A DNA stretch of 64,000 nucleotides from Pseudomonas sp. MF4836 (GTDB lineage Bacteria > Pseudomonadota > Gammaproteobacteria > Pseudomonadales > Pseudomonadaceae), in contig NZ_MVOL01000002.1 in the NCBI RefSeq assembly GCF_002018875.1, positions 124,001 to 188,000 of the forward strand, given 5' to 3'. The notes under the pieces are model-generated. The model had not been told where the DNA came from, searched no databases, and worked only from the letters and a program-made list of their open reading frames with translations. Positions 9,630-19,230 of this stretch are shown piece by piece. Position 1 is the stretch's first letter. Every line of letters begins with the position of its first letter. The translations under genes were made by a program, and so were the position numbers.

Positions 9630-10985
9630 TCAGTGGCGGTAGGCCGCGCCGGTGTGTTGTTCAGGCAGCTTGCGGTCCTGGCGGAACAGCTTTTCGCGCA
9701 AGGTGCCGTTGTCGTAGGCGGTCTTGTACGAGCCGCGTCGTTGCAGTTCCGGGATCACCAGGTCGATGAAATCGACGTAGCTTTCCGGAGTCACGATGCG
9801 GGTCAGGTTGAAGCCGTCGAGGCCGGTTTCGGCGATCCACGATTCCAGTTCATCCGCCACTTGCTGCGCCGAGCCGACCACGGTGATGTAGCGCCCGCCG
9901 AGGGCGTGCTGGTCGAGCAATTTGCGTCGGGTCCAGTCGTTGTTCTGCAGGTTCTTGGTGGCCGACTGGATGGCGTTGCTCTTCACGTACTGGATCGGCT
10001 CGTCGATTTCATACTGGGCGAAGTCGATGCCGGTCGAAGCCGAGAAGTGCGCGACACCGGCTTCGGCGCTGGCGTGGCTGCGGTACTCGGCGTGCTTGGC
10101 CCAGGCGGCTTCCTCGGTCTCGCCGACAATCACGTTGAGGCCCATGAACAGCTTGATGTCCTCGGGATTGCGCCCGGCGGCCACGGCGCTGGCGCGGACC
10201 TTGTCCACCTGGGCCTTGGTCGACGGCTTGTTCTGGCCGCTGATGAAGACGCACTCGGCATGACGTCCGGCGAACAGCAACCCACGGTCCGAACTGCCGG
10301 CCTGGAACAGCACCGGGGTCCGCTGGGGCGAAGGCTCGCAGAGGTGATAACCCTCGACCTGATAGAACTCGCCCTTGTGCTCGACCTTGTGCACTTTGTC
10401 CGGCTGGGCGTAGATCCGCTGCACCGGGTCGTTGAGCACCGCGTCGTCTTCCCAGCTGCCTTCCCAGAGTTTGTACAGCACCTCCAGGTACTCATCGGCC
10501 TGGTCGTAGCGCCGGTCGTGTTCCACCTGTTCCGACAGGCCCATGGCCTTGGCCGCGCTGTCCAGGTAGCCGGTGACGATGTTCCAGCCGACCCGGCCGC
10601 TGCTCAGGTGGTCAAGGGTCGACATGCGCCGGGCGAACAGATACGGCGGCTCGTAGGTGAGGTTGGCGGTCAGGCCGAAACCGAGGTTTTTCGTCACGGC
10701 GGCCATGGCCGAAACCAGCAGCAGCGGGTCATTGACCGGCAGCTGGATCGACTCTTTCAGCGTGACGTCCACTGAGTTCTGATAGACGTCGTACACGCCG
10801 ACGATGTCGGCGATAAACAGTCCGTCGAACAGCCCGCGCTCCAGCAACTGGGCCAGTTCGGTCCAGTAGGCGAGGGTTTTGTATTGGGTCGAGTTGTCCC
10901 GTGGGTGAGTCCACAGACCGTGGTTGATATGCCCGATGCAGTTCATGTTGAAAGCATTGAGCAGGATCTTTTTCTTCGCCCCCAT
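9630..10985 (-). CDS. NtaA/SnaA/DszA-type FMNH2-dependent monooxygenase
   Basis: The 451-residue length and sequence fit the luciferase-like flavin monooxygenases of the NtaA/SnaA/DszA group. Characteristic stretches are LNAFNMNCIGHINHGLW at the N-terminus, RRMSTLDHLSSGRVGWNIVT near residues 125-145, and PVLFQAGSSDRG near 230. These enzymes use reduced FMN from a separate reductase to oxidise substrates such as chelates or sulfones. The start codon overlaps the stop of the upstream SfnB-like gene by one base, which argues for one operon with sfnB genes and hence a role in organosulfur breakdown. No flavin reductase gene is adjacent. Confidence 0.85.
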   Translation of the reverse strand: MGAKKKILLNAFNMNCIGHINHGLWTHPRDNSTQYKTLAYWTELAQLLERGLFDGLFIADIVGVYDVYQNSVDVTLKESIQLPVNDPLLLVSAMAAVTKNLGFGLTANLTYEPPYLFARRMSTLDHLSSGRVGWNIVTGYLDSAAKAMGLSEQVEHDRRYDQADEYLEVLYKLWEGSWEDDAVLNDPVQRIYAQPDKVHKVEHKGEFYQVEGYHLCEPSPQRTPVLFQAGSSDRGLLFAGRHAECVFISGQNKPSTKAQVDKVRASAVAAGRNPEDIKLFMGLNVIVGETEEAAWAKHAEYRSHASAEAGVAHFSASTGIDFAQYEIDEPIQYVKSNAIQSATKNLQNNDWTRRKLLDQHALGGRYITVVGSAQQVADELESWIAETGLDGFNLTRIVTPESYVDFIDLVIPELQRRGSYKTAYDNGTLREKLFRQDRKLPEQHTGAAYRH

Positions 10986-12178
10986 CAGATCGTCCCCCGC
11001 AGTGGCGGGTTCGTTTCATTCAGGTAGTAATTGCCCACGGCGTGGTACTTCCAGCGCACCGGGTCGTGCAGGGTGTGCACCCGGGCGTTGCGCCAGTGAC
11101 GGTCAAGGCCGTGCTCGGCCAGGGTTGCCTGGCTGCCGGCCAGCTCGAACAGGGTGCTGCCGGCGGCCAGGGAAATTTCGGTGCTCAGGGCGCGGGCTTC
11201 GGCGACCGCGATCGAGGCGGCGGCCACGGTCTCGGCGTTGGTCTGGGCCTGGGCCAGGTCGAGGAACTCCCCTGAGCGTTCCAGCAGCGCCTCGGTGGCG
11301 TGCAGGCGGATGCTCAGGTGGCCGAAACTCTTGAGGGTCAGCGGGTCTTCGGTGGCCTTGTCGCTGGTGGCGTCGATCCACGGCCGGGTCTTGGTCCGCA
11401 CGAAATGCAGCGCGTCCTCATAAGCGGCGCGGGCGATGCCGGTGTCGATGGCGGCGTGGAGGATCTGCGCCAGCGGGCCGACCGTGGTCGGGCGCTCGAA
11501 GGCGCTCTGGAACGGGACCACGTCCTGGGCGGCGACGTAGACGTTTTCAAACAGCACCGAGCCGCTGCCGGTGGTGCGCTGGCCAAAGCCTGACCAGTCA
11601 TCGATCACGCTCAGGCCCTGGCTGTCACGCTGGACGAAGGCCAATTGCTGCACACCCTGTTCATCCACCACCGAGGTCGGGATGCGCTGGGCGTAGATGG
11701 CGCCGGTGGCGTAGAACTTGCGGCCATTGATGCGGTAGCCATCGCCGTCACGGGTCAGGGCCGTGGTGCGGTCGTGGGCGGTCTTGGTCCCCAGTTCCGC
11801 CAGGGCATTGCCGAAGCGGCGGCCGGCCAGGACTTCGGCGTACAGCCGTTGTTTCTGCTCGGGGCTGCCATTAACCCGCAGCACCTCCAGGGCGTAAAAA
11901 TGGTTTTGCGGGATCTGCCCGAGGGAGGCATCCGCCTGGGCGATCAGCGCGGTGACCTTGGCCAGGGTGACATTGGATACGCCGGCACCGCCGTACTCCT
12001 TGGGCACGCTGATGCCCCACAGGCCCGAGCGGGAAAACACTTCCAGTTCCGGGTGCGGCAGGCGACGTTCGCGATCGCGCAGGGCGCTGTCGCGTTTGAA
12101 ATCTTCGGCCAGGTCGCTGGCGACAATCAGGGCTTGCTCATCGCTGGTTATGACCGCGACGTGTTGGGAAAGAGTCAT
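10985..12178 (-). CDS. SfnB family sulfur acquisition oxidoreductase (copy 1)
   Basis: The 397-residue protein has the acyl-CoA dehydrogenase fold: an N-terminal helical domain, a central beta domain with the motif TKTAHDRTTALTRDGDGYRINGRKFYATGA, and a C-terminal helical domain ending in HTLHDPVRWKYHAVGNYYLN. That last segment is typical of the SfnB/DszC-like flavin monooxygenases linked to dimethyl sulfone and sulfonate use in Pseudomonas. It overlaps the monooxygenase gene by one base and follows a second SfnB-like gene after 23 bases. Substrate is not known. Confidence 0.82.
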   Translation of the reverse strand: MTLSQHVAVITSDEQALIVASDLAEDFKRDSALRDRERRLPHPELEVFSRSGLWGISVPKEYGGAGVSNVTLAKVTALIAQADASLGQIPQNHFYALEVLRVNGSPEQKQRLYAEVLAGRRFGNALAELGTKTAHDRTTALTRDGDGYRINGRKFYATGAIYAQRIPTSVVDEQGVQQLAFVQRDSQGLSVIDDWSGFGQRTTGSGSVLFENVYVAAQDVVPFQSAFERPTTVGPLAQILHAAIDTGIARAAYEDALHFVRTKTRPWIDATSDKATEDPLTLKSFGHLSIRLHATEALLERSGEFLDLAQAQTNAETVAAASIAVAEARALSTEISLAAGSTLFELAGSQATLAEHGLDRHWRNARVHTLHDPVRWKYHAVGNYYLNETNPPLRGTI

Positions 12179-12201
12179 GTACTTCTCCAGTGGTCTGGTT
12201 G

Positions 12202-13443
12202 TCAGATCCAGGAATGGCGAGCAGGCAACGTGCCGTTCAGGTGATAAGCGCCTACGGCGTGGTATTTCCAGCGCACCGGGTCGTGCAGGGTGTGTACTCG
12301 CGCGTTGCGCCAGTGGCGGTCGAGGTTGAATTCGGCGAGGGTGGCGCGGCTGCCGGCCAGTTCGAACAGCTTCTCGCTGGCCTGCAACGAGATTTCGGTG
12401 GTCAGCACTTTGGCTTCGGCCACGGCAATCGAGGCGCGGGCTGCGGACTCGGCGGTGATCGGCGCCGCGTTGACCTGGTCCAGCACCCGGCCGGCCTTGC
12501 GCAACAGGGCCTCGGCGGCGTGCAGTTCGATTTTCAGCTTGCCGATATCGGCGATTACATACAGGTCATCGCTGGCGCGCTCGACGTTGGCGTCGACCCA
12601 GGGCCGCGCTCGTTCACGGACAAAACTGATGGCGTCGTCGATCGCCGCCCGGGCAATGCCGGCGTCGATGGCGGCCTGGATCAGTTGCGACACCGCGCCC
12701 TGGATATTGGGCACCTCGTTGATCCGCCAGTTGTCCACCACCAGGTCGGCGTCAACCCGCACGTTGTTGAGCAGGATGGTGCCGCTGGCGGTGGTGCGCT
12801 GGCCGAAGCCCGACCAATCGTCGACGATGCGCAGGCCCGGGGTGCCGCGACGCACGAACGCCAGCACTTGCTTGCCGTCATCGTTGAGGGCCTTGACCGC
12901 TACCCAGTGCGCGAACAGCGCGCCGGTGGAGTAGAACTTCTGGCCGTTGATCACGTAGCCGTCACCATCGGCGGTGATGCGTGCCTTGAGTTCCAGGGTA
13001 TTTTTGGTGCCGCGCTCGGGGCCGGCATTGCCGATGCGCCAGCCTTCGAGCACGCTCTGGAACAGGTGTTTTTTCTGCCGTTCGGTGGCGCTGGCCAGGA
13101 CCAGGTTGAGCACGCCGAACTGGTTTTGCGGGATCTGCCCCAGGGCCGGGTCGGCGGCGGAAACAATGGCGAAGACCTCGGCCAGGGTCACGAATGAAAC
13201 CTGCGGGCCACCGTATTCGCGGGGGATGGCAATACTGCCCAGGCCGCTGCGGGTGAATTGCTCGATCTGCGCCCAGGGCAGCTTGCGCTGGCGATCGCGC
13301 TGCGCGGCCTGCTGGCGCGCGGCAGCGGCCAGTTCATGAGCGGCTTGCAGGGCTTGGGCGTCGTTGAGCAAGACCTGTGCGGGCAGCAACAGGGGGGCGA
13401 TATCCAGATCGCTCTGGACTTTTGCATCGGCCAGATTGGACAT
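12202..13443 (-). CDS. SfnB family sulfur acquisition oxidoreductase (copy 2)
   Basis: The preferred start is the ATG at 13441-13443 (MSNLADAKVQSDLD), because AAGGAG lies 8 bases upstream; a GTG at 13450-13452 is in frame but sits too close to that site. The protein of 413 residues is a paralogue of the next gene. Both share the GYVINGQKFYSTGA-type central motif, the SGFGQRTTASG segment and the conserved C-terminal HTLHDPVRWKYHAVG. This is the first gene of the probable sfnB-sfnB-monooxygenase operon and is preceded by a 374-base non-coding region with AT-rich tracts. Known SfnB proteins act under sulfur limitation. Confidence 0.82.
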   Translation of the reverse strand: MSNLADAKVQSDLDIAPLLLPAQVLLNDAQALQAAHELAAAARQQAAQRDRQRKLPWAQIEQFTRSGLGSIAIPREYGGPQVSFVTLAEVFAIVSAADPALGQIPQNQFGVLNLVLASATERQKKHLFQSVLEGWRIGNAGPERGTKNTLELKARITADGDGYVINGQKFYSTGALFAHWVAVKALNDDGKQVLAFVRRGTPGLRIVDDWSGFGQRTTASGTILLNNVRVDADLVVDNWRINEVPNIQGAVSQLIQAAIDAGIARAAIDDAISFVRERARPWVDANVERASDDLYVIADIGKLKIELHAAEALLRKAGRVLDQVNAAPITAESAARASIAVAEAKVLTTEISLQASEKLFELAGSRATLAEFNLDRHWRNARVHTLHDPVRWKYHAVGAYHLNGTLPARHSWI

Positions 13444-13817
13444 CAGCGCCACTCCTTGGCTGCACGCAATGCCCTGGCGATCTGCACTGGGGTGATTGTG
13501 TTCCGGACCATACCTACCTCACATCTCATGGATATGCCGCGGTCGTGCGGCGAAATCAGAATCAAAGAATGTCCGGTGGTCCGGTGCATATACCCTATGC
13601 GTGTATAAAAATTAAATAAACTAACTTTTAGGAATATACATAGAAGGGGTTTACGTATACGGCAGGATGACAGGTTGCGGCCCAGCGGCTGCGGGCTGGC
13701 GCGGCGTGTGGCTGCCGCCGGCGAGCATTTTTCGTCGGCAGCGAAGAGGACGGGCGGGGGGTGAAAACACCCGATGGCAGGCGATCAGCGGTGGACGTTC
13801 AGGCGGCGTCCCAGGCG
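13444..13817. promoter_or_regulatory. Non-coding region upstream of the sfnB operon
   Basis: No credible gene is seen. The part nearest the operon contains a tandem 8-base direct repeat (GTCCGGTG twice, 13571-13586) and an AT-rich block at about 13595-13660, unusual in this GC-rich sequence. A partial hairpin GCTGCCG...CGGCAGC lies at about 13711-13742, near the 3' end of the DUF2750 gene. I looked for a sigma-54 -24/-12 pattern (GG-N10-GC) on the minus strand and did not find a convincing one. Confidence 0.5.
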
Positions 13818-14198
13818 TTACTGGTACTGATCCAACTCGTCGGTGAGCGATTGCAGCAGCGATTCGGGGGGCAGCAACAGGCCTTGCCCGTGCGCATCTG
13901 CAAACACCAGGCAAAGCGTGGCGTCGCGCTGCATGCCGGGCAGCCAGTGGGAGAGGAAATGGGTCAGTTCAATGGGCTTGGGTTGGAAGCCCTGCCATGG
14001 GCCATGGGCGCACAAGGCGGCGAAGTCCGCCTCCGGCCAGAATGGTATGGCGCTGGCCTGGGCAGAGCCCGCAGTGGCCCAGCCGTCCGCGAACAGCCCC
14101 CAGATGACCTGGAAATCCGCCACCTTGCGAATCAGGTAGTCGCACCGGGCCTGGGGTGAGAGCCGGAGCAGGTTGTGGATTTTCTGCGGGGCCAGCAT
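13818..14198 (-). CDS. DUF2750 family protein
   Basis: The 126-residue soluble protein starts MLAPQKIHNLLRLSPQARCDY and contains the aromatic pattern VWGLF-like (VIWGLFADGWA) and IPFWPEADFA that characterise DUF2750. Family members are small cytoplasmic proteins of unknown function whose sequences often include a WP-x-x-x-FA segment. It has no signal or membrane segment. It lies between the sfnB operon and the cystine importer in the same orientation, 55 bases from the importer ATPase stop. Confidence 0.78.
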   Translation of the reverse strand: MLAPQKIHNLLRLSPQARCDYLIRKVADFQVIWGLFADGWATAGSAQASAIPFWPEADFAALCAHGPWQGFQPKPIELTHFLSHWLPGMQRDATLCLVFADAHGQGLLLPPESLLQSLTDELDQYQ

Positions 14199-14253
14199 CA
14201 GGCATCCATGGTCTGGAATGGGAGCGGGTAGTCGGCTGTAGAAGTTCGAAGCT

Positions 14254-15006
14254 TCATGTGCCGGGGTTGAGAAACTTGCTCAGAAACTGCTGAGTGCGTT
14301 CTTCCTTGGGGTGGGCGAACAGCTCCTTGGCGTCGCCCTGTTCGACGATCACGCCCTTGTCGAAGAAGATCACCCGGTTGGCCACGTCGCGGGCGAAGCT
14401 CATCTCGTGGGTGACGATGACCATGGTGCGTTTTTCTTCAGCCAGGCTGCGGATGGTCGCCAGCACCTCGCCCACCAGTTCCGGGTCCAGGGCTGAAGTG
14501 GGCTCGTCGAAGAGGATCACTTCCGGCTCCATGGCCAGTGCCCGGGCAATCGCCACGCGCTGTTGCTGACCACCGGACAGGCGCCGGGGGTAGGCGTCTT
14601 CCTTGCCCGCCAGGCCGACCTTGAGCAGCAGCCGACGGCCCAGGGCTTCGGCCAGGTGGCGCGGTGTTTTTTTCACCACCAGCGGGCCTTCGATCACGTT
14701 CTCCAGCGCGGTGCGATGGGGAAACAGGTTGAAGTTCTGGAACACGAAACCCACCTGCTGGCGCAATTTGCGCACCAGGCCCTGTTGCTGGCTCAGGGGC
14801 CGGCTGCCGTCGATTTCGATATCGCCGACCTTGATCCGGCCGCTGCTGGGTTCTTCGAGAAAATTCAGGCAGCGCAGGAAGGTGGTCTTGCCCGAGCCGC
14901 TGGGGCCGATGATGGCGACCACTTCGCCGGCGGCGACGGTCAGGTCGATGCCATTGAGCACAGTCTGACCCTTGAATTGCTTGGTCAGTTTTTCAACCAC
15001 GATCAT
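14254..15006 (-). CDS. tcyN: Cystine/polar amino acid ABC transporter ATP-binding protein
   Basis: The preferred start is the ATG at 15004-15006 ([11 protein letters not shown]), giving 250 residues, the usual length. The protein has Walker [13 protein letters not shown], signature LSGGQQQR and Walker [14 protein letters not shown], all matching the polar-amino-acid ATPase subfamily (GlnQ/HisP/YecC). The gene is third in a minus-strand operon after the binding protein and the permease, starting 4 bases past the permease stop. The adjacent D-cysteine desulfhydrase mirrors the E. coli fliY-dcyD-yecS-yecC arrangement, so cystine and related sulfur amino acids are the likely substrates. Confidence 0.87.
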   Translation of the reverse strand: MIVVEKLTKQFKGQTVLNGIDLTVAAGEVVAIIGPSGSGKTTFLRCLNFLEEPSSGRIKVGDIEIDGSRPLSQQQGLVRKLRQQVGFVFQNFNLFPHRTALENVIEGPLVVKKTPRHLAEALGRRLLLKVGLAGKEDAYPRRLSGGQQQRVAIARALAMEPEVILFDEPTSALDPELVGEVLATIRSLAEEKRTMVIVTHEMSFARDVANRVIFFDKGVIVEQGDAKELFAHPKEERTQQFLSKFLNPGT

Positions 15007-15010
15007 GGGT

Positions 15011-15676
15011 TCAAGACTCCTGGTCATGCCGATTGACCCGCGCTTCCAACCGGTTCTGCAGGTGCGCCAGGGCGCTGGCAAGAATCCAGTAGATCAGGGC
15101 GGCGGCAAGATACATGGTGAAAATTTCGAAGGTCCGGGCGGTAATCAGCTGCGCCTGGCGGAACAGTTCTGGCACCTGGATGGTGGCGGCCAGGGCCGTG
15201 TCCTTGACCAGTGAAATAAAACTGTTGCCCAGGGGCGGCAGCGCGGTGCGCATGGCTTGGGGCAGGATCGCCCGGCGCAGGGTCTGCGCGCGGGTCATGC
15301 CGATGCTGGCGGCGGCTTCCCATTGGCCGCGCTCGATGGAGCTGATGGCGGCCCGCAGGATTTCACAGGCGTAGGCGGCCATGTTCAGCGAGAAGCCGAT
15401 CAGTGCCGCCGGCAGTGGGTCCAGTTCGATGCCCAATTGCGGCAAGCCGTAATAGATCACGAACAGTTGCACCAGCAGCGGCGTGCCGCGAAAGAACGAC
15501 ACATAGACCCTGGCGGTCCAGCTCAGCAGCTTGAAGCGCGACAGGCGCATCAGCGCCAGGCCGAAGCCCAGCAGCAAGCCGAAAAACATGCCGCCCAGGC
15601 TGAGAATGACCGTGTAGTAGGCGCCCTTGAGCAGAAAGGGCGCCGAATCCAGCGCCAGTTGAAGGCCTGCTTCCAT
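15011..15676 (-). CDS. tcyL: Cystine ABC transporter permease
   Basis: The 221-residue protein has about four to five transmembrane segments. It carries the HisM/GlnP-type permease motif [32 protein letters not shown] near residues 140-170, the loop that contacts the ATPase. The N-terminal [19 protein letters not shown] is typical of polar-amino-acid permeases. The gene overlaps the preceding binding-protein stop by one base. By position it is equivalent to E. coli yecS (tcyL). Confidence 0.87.
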   Translation of the reverse strand: MEAGLQLALDSAPFLLKGAYYTVILSLGGMFFGLLLGFGLALMRLSRFKLLSWTARVYVSFFRGTPLLVQLFVIYYGLPQLGIELDPLPAALIGFSLNMAAYACEILRAAISSIERGQWEAAASIGMTRAQTLRRAILPQAMRTALPPLGNSFISLVKDTALAATIQVPELFRQAQLITARTFEIFTMYLAAALIYWILASALAHLQNRLEARVNRHDQES

Positions 15677-16473
15677 TATTGAGTGACGTCAGCGTTGAAG
15701 TATTTTTCCGAGAGTTTTTTCAGCGTGCCATCGGCGCGCAGTTCCTCGATGGCCTTGTTCACTGCGGCCAGCAGTTCGGGTTCGCCTTTGCGCAGGGCGA
15801 TACCGGCTTCCTGACGGGAGAACGGAGCGCCGGAGACGGCCAGGGTGTCATTGGTTTTCTTGATCAGTTCGAAGGCGGCCAGGCGGTCCACCAGGATCGC
15901 TTCGATGCGGCCTACGCGCAGGTCCTGGTACTTGGTCGGATCATCGTCATAGGTCTTGATGATCGCGGTCGGTACGTTGTCCTTGAGCCATTGCTCGTAG
16001 TTGGTGCCCAGGCCGACACCGACCTTGTGGCCACCCAGGTCGGCGGCGGTCTTGAATTTGCCTTCGTCTTTTTTCTGGGTCAGGGCCTGGATCCCGGAGA
16101 CGGTGTACGGCACCGAGAAGTCGTACTTCTTCTTGCGTTCCTCGGAAATGGTGACCTGGTTGACTACGGCGTCGAGACGCTTGGATTCCAGGGCGGCGAG
16201 GATGCCGTCCCACTTGGTCGGCTGCAGCTTGACCTTGACCCCGAGCTTTTGCGCCAGGGCTTCGGAGAATTCCACTTCAAAGCCGGCCAGCTTGCCGTTT
16301 TCATCGACGTAACTGAAAGGCGGGTAGGTGCCTTCCAGGCCGACGTTGATCACGCCGGCGTCCTTGATCTTTTGCAGTTGCTCACCGGCAACCGCCTGCC
16401 CCAGCATTCCGGCGCCGATGGCCAGACCCAGTGTGCCAATAAGCAGATTTCGACGTAGTGCAGAAAAATTCAT
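15676..16473 (-). CDS. tcyJ: Cystine ABC transporter substrate-binding protein
   Basis: This is a 265-residue periplasmic protein with a Sec signal peptide (cleavage likely after AVA at 27-29). The mature part begins LQKIKDAGVINVGLEGTYPPFSYVDENGKLAGFEVE, the classic start of solute-binding family 3; FliY/TcyJ of E. coli binds cystine. It is the first gene of a three-gene importer operon. The 273-base upstream region has an AT-rich block (16600-16680), as expected for a promoter activated under sulfur limitation, although a CysB site cannot be proven by eye. Confidence 0.87.
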   Translation of the reverse strand: MNFSALRRNLLIGTLGLAIGAGMLGQAVAGEQLQKIKDAGVINVGLEGTYPPFSYVDENGKLAGFEVEFSEALAQKLGVKVKLQPTKWDGILAALESKRLDAVVNQVTISEERKKKYDFSVPYTVSGIQALTQKKDEGKFKTAADLGGHKVGVGLGTNYEQWLKDNVPTAIIKTYDDDPTKYQDLRVGRIEAILVDRLAAFELIKKTNDTLAVSGAPFSRQEAGIALRKGEPELLAAVNKAIEELRADGTLKKLSEKYFNADVTQ

Positions 16474-16746
16474 GACAAGCCCCTGTGGTTTCTTATGCGC
16501 AATGCGGGTGGGAGATGCAGGTCAATCGAGGAACGTGACGAGCGCTCATCCTGCCTTAAATGCAGCCTGCGCGTCTCGCGGCAAATGAGCCTGCGGCGCG
16601 ACTATAAAGCGCGTTTTATAGGTTTAAAAATAATATAAATTTAGTTTGTTATTCCTTTTGGTTTGGTTGGTTGAGTTGTGTACTCACCTCGCAAACTGTA
16701 GCCGCTGCCGAGCGGGCTCGGCAGCGGCTACAGCGGCTACGGAAGC
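16474..16746. promoter_or_regulatory. AT-rich promoter region of the cystine importer
   Basis: Between the importer operon and dcyD lies a stretch with a strongly AT-rich core at about 16600-16680 (runs such as AAAATAATATAAATTTAG). It is followed by hairpin repeat copy B. CysB-type activators favour AT-rich upstream regions, so regulation by sulfur status is plausible but inferred. Confidence 0.45.
16696..16733. repeat. Perfect 18-bp inverted repeat (hairpin repeat copy B)
   Basis: Arms at 16696-16713 and 16716-16733 are perfect reverse complements (CTGTAGCCGCTGCCGAGC) separated by two bases. It shares the GTAGCCGCTGCCG module with copies A and C and lies just past the stop of dcyD, where it could end or protect transcripts. 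Confidence 0.9.
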
Positions 16747-17742
16747 TCAGGCGAAGGCGCCGGTGTAAGCGAATAGGGCTGGGGCGCCGCCGGTGTGGAG
16801 GAAGATGATCGGGCCGTCATTGAAACGCTGGCGGCCGACCCCGTCGAGCAGGCCGGCCATGGCTTTGCCGGTGTAGACCGGGTCCAGCAGCAGGCCCTCC
16901 TGGCTGGCCAGCAATTTCACCGCGGCCAGGGTGCCGGCATTCGGCTCGCCATAGCGCGGGGCGAAATATTCGTCCCACAGTTCCACCTTGAAACTCGCCG
17001 GCAGCTCGACGCCCAGCAATTGGGCAGTGCGTTCGGCCAGGCCCTGGACCTTTGGCCGTTGGGCTTCATCGGTGCGCGACACGGTCACTCCGATCACCGG
17101 CAACTGTGGCAACGCCTCGCTCAACGCCAGGGCCAGGCCGCTGTGGGTGCCGGCGCTGCCCGAAGCCAGGACCACGGCGGCGAATTCCAGGCCGCTGTCC
17201 TTGATCTGCTCGGCCAGCTCCAGGCCCGCACGCACATAACCCAGGGCGCCGAGAGCGTTGGAACCGCCAATCGGCACCAGATAGGGCTTCTTGCCATTGC
17301 TGCGCAGGCGCTCGGCCAGGGCCTGCAATTGCTCGTCGGCGTGGTCCAGGTTGTCCACCAACTCGACCTTGGCGTCGAACAGGTCCAGCAGCAGGCGGTT
17401 GCCGCTGTGCAGGTAATGGCTGTCTTCGGTGCCGATGGGGTTTTCCAGCAGGGCGACGCAACCCAGGCCCAGCTTGGCCGCCAGGGCGGCGGTCTGGCGC
17501 ACGTGGTTGGACTGGATGGCCCCGGCGGTAATCAGGGTGTCGGCGCCCGCCGCCGAGGCATCCGCCGCCAGGTATTCGAGCTTGCGCAATTTATTGCCGC
17601 CCATGGCCAGCGGCGTGGTGTCGTCGCGTTTGACGTAGATATCGCGCCCGAGCCAGGTGGACAGGCGTTCGAGTTTTTCCAGGGCGGTGGCGTGGCCAAG
17701 CAGGTCGAGTCGGTCGAAGCGGGCTAGCTGTTGTTTGATCAT
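16747..17742 (-). CDS. dcyD: D-cysteine desulfhydrase
   Basis: The 331-residue PLP enzyme of the ACC deaminase/D-cysteine desulfhydrase family converts D-cysteine to pyruvate, ammonia and sulfide. [11 protein letters not shown] places the PLP lysine at residue 51. [16 protein letters not shown] and [13 protein letters not shown] form the expected substrate- and phosphate-binding loops. It is transcribed in the same direction as the cystine importer genes, and in E. coli dcyD also sits with fliY and yecSC. ACC deaminase is the main alternative, but the neighbourhood favours cysteine metabolism. Confidence 0.88.
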   Translation of the reverse strand: MIKQQLARFDRLDLLGHATALEKLERLSTWLGRDIYVKRDDTTPLAMGGNKLRKLEYLAADASAAGADTLITAGAIQSNHVRQTAALAAKLGLGCVALLENPIGTEDSHYLHSGNRLLLDLFDAKVELVDNLDHADEQLQALAERLRSNGKKPYLVPIGGSNALGALGYVRAGLELAEQIKDSGLEFAAVVLASGSAGTHSGLALALSEALPQLPVIGVTVSRTDEAQRPKVQGLAERTAQLLGVELPASFKVELWDEYFAPRYGEPNAGTLAAVKLLASQEGLLLDPVYTGKAMAGLLDGVGRQRFNDGPIIFLHTGGAPALFAYTGAFA

Positions 17743-17933
17743 GGGGGCGCACGGGCTGATGGGATGCGGGGACTATAGGCAGCGATATTTGCCCGGGCAA
17801 CCGTCAATCGCATATGTCAAAAAGTGCTAAGGCCCGCACAATTAGTTCTTAATTTTGCCTGCGGCCCATACCGTAAAGTGGATGCCGTTTCCGTAGCCAG
17901 ACTGTCCGGCTACCTGAGTGAGGAGTGTTGAGC

Positions 17934-18860
<927 letters not shown>

Positions 18861-18892
18861 CACTGCGCCCACCTGACGCCACGCGCAGCCCT

Positions 18893-18995
18893 GTAGCCGC
18901 TGCCGAGCCCACGAGGCTGCGCTGGCCCTGTGCAACACCTTGCGCCCACCTGACACCCCTCGGCGCTCTCGCGGCCCAGCGGCAGCGGCCACGGT
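18893..18995. repeat. Long hairpin repeat (copy C)
   Basis: It begins GTAGCCGCTGCCGAG, has GAGGCTGCGCTGGCC at 18913-18927 and CACCTGACAC at 18947-18956, and closes with GGCCCAGCGGCAGCGG. The same module order appears in copies D, E and F. Confidence 0.8.
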
Positions 18996-19110
18996 CGACA
19001 ATGATTTTTCTGCGGAACGATCCCGTCACGCCTACGTCATACCCTTCCTTGAGCTAGCGTACTGAAGGTACCGCTGAGCCTTGCGATTAGTCCTCGAACC
19101 CCCATCCATG

Positions 19111-19138
19111 TTTAACTTGAACGCTCGTTCAAGTTAAA
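19111..19138. promoter_or_regulatory. Perfect 13-bp-arm palindrome, probable TetR/BetI-type operator
   Basis: The arms TTTAACTTGAACG (19111-19123) and its exact complement (19126-19138) are separated by CT. The core TTGAACG-N2-CGTTCAA has the symmetry expected of a TetR-family dimer site. It lies 92 bases upstream of a choline-type BCCT transporter, a classic target of the choline-responsive repressor BetI. No betI gene is in this window, so the regulator would act from elsewhere. Confidence 0.7.
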
Positions 19139-19230
19139 TCGGTAGTTCGCTGCCCGCTCACAACAGGAGGCTTGCCTTTGCTGAGTCCGTTTATTTCAGC
19201 CACGTCCAACCCGTTTGAGGTGCACCTTTC

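Larger units (their letters stand above)
18861..19230. promoter_or_regulatory. Non-coding region with hairpin repeat and betT promoter
   Basis: No gene is seen in these 370 bases. The left half is hairpin repeat copy C plus a second partial module: TGCGCCCACCTGAC occurs at 18864 and again at 18941. The right half leads into the BCCT transporter gene and contains the strong palindrome at 19111-19138. Confidence 0.7.

Noticed and set aside
13444..13660. Sigma-54 promoter for the sfnB operon
   Set aside because: I searched for GG-N10-GC on the minus strand and found no acceptable match.
18861..19230. A small gene between epsC and the BCCT gene
   Set aside because: The open frames here are short, overlap the hairpin repeat and have no ribosome site.
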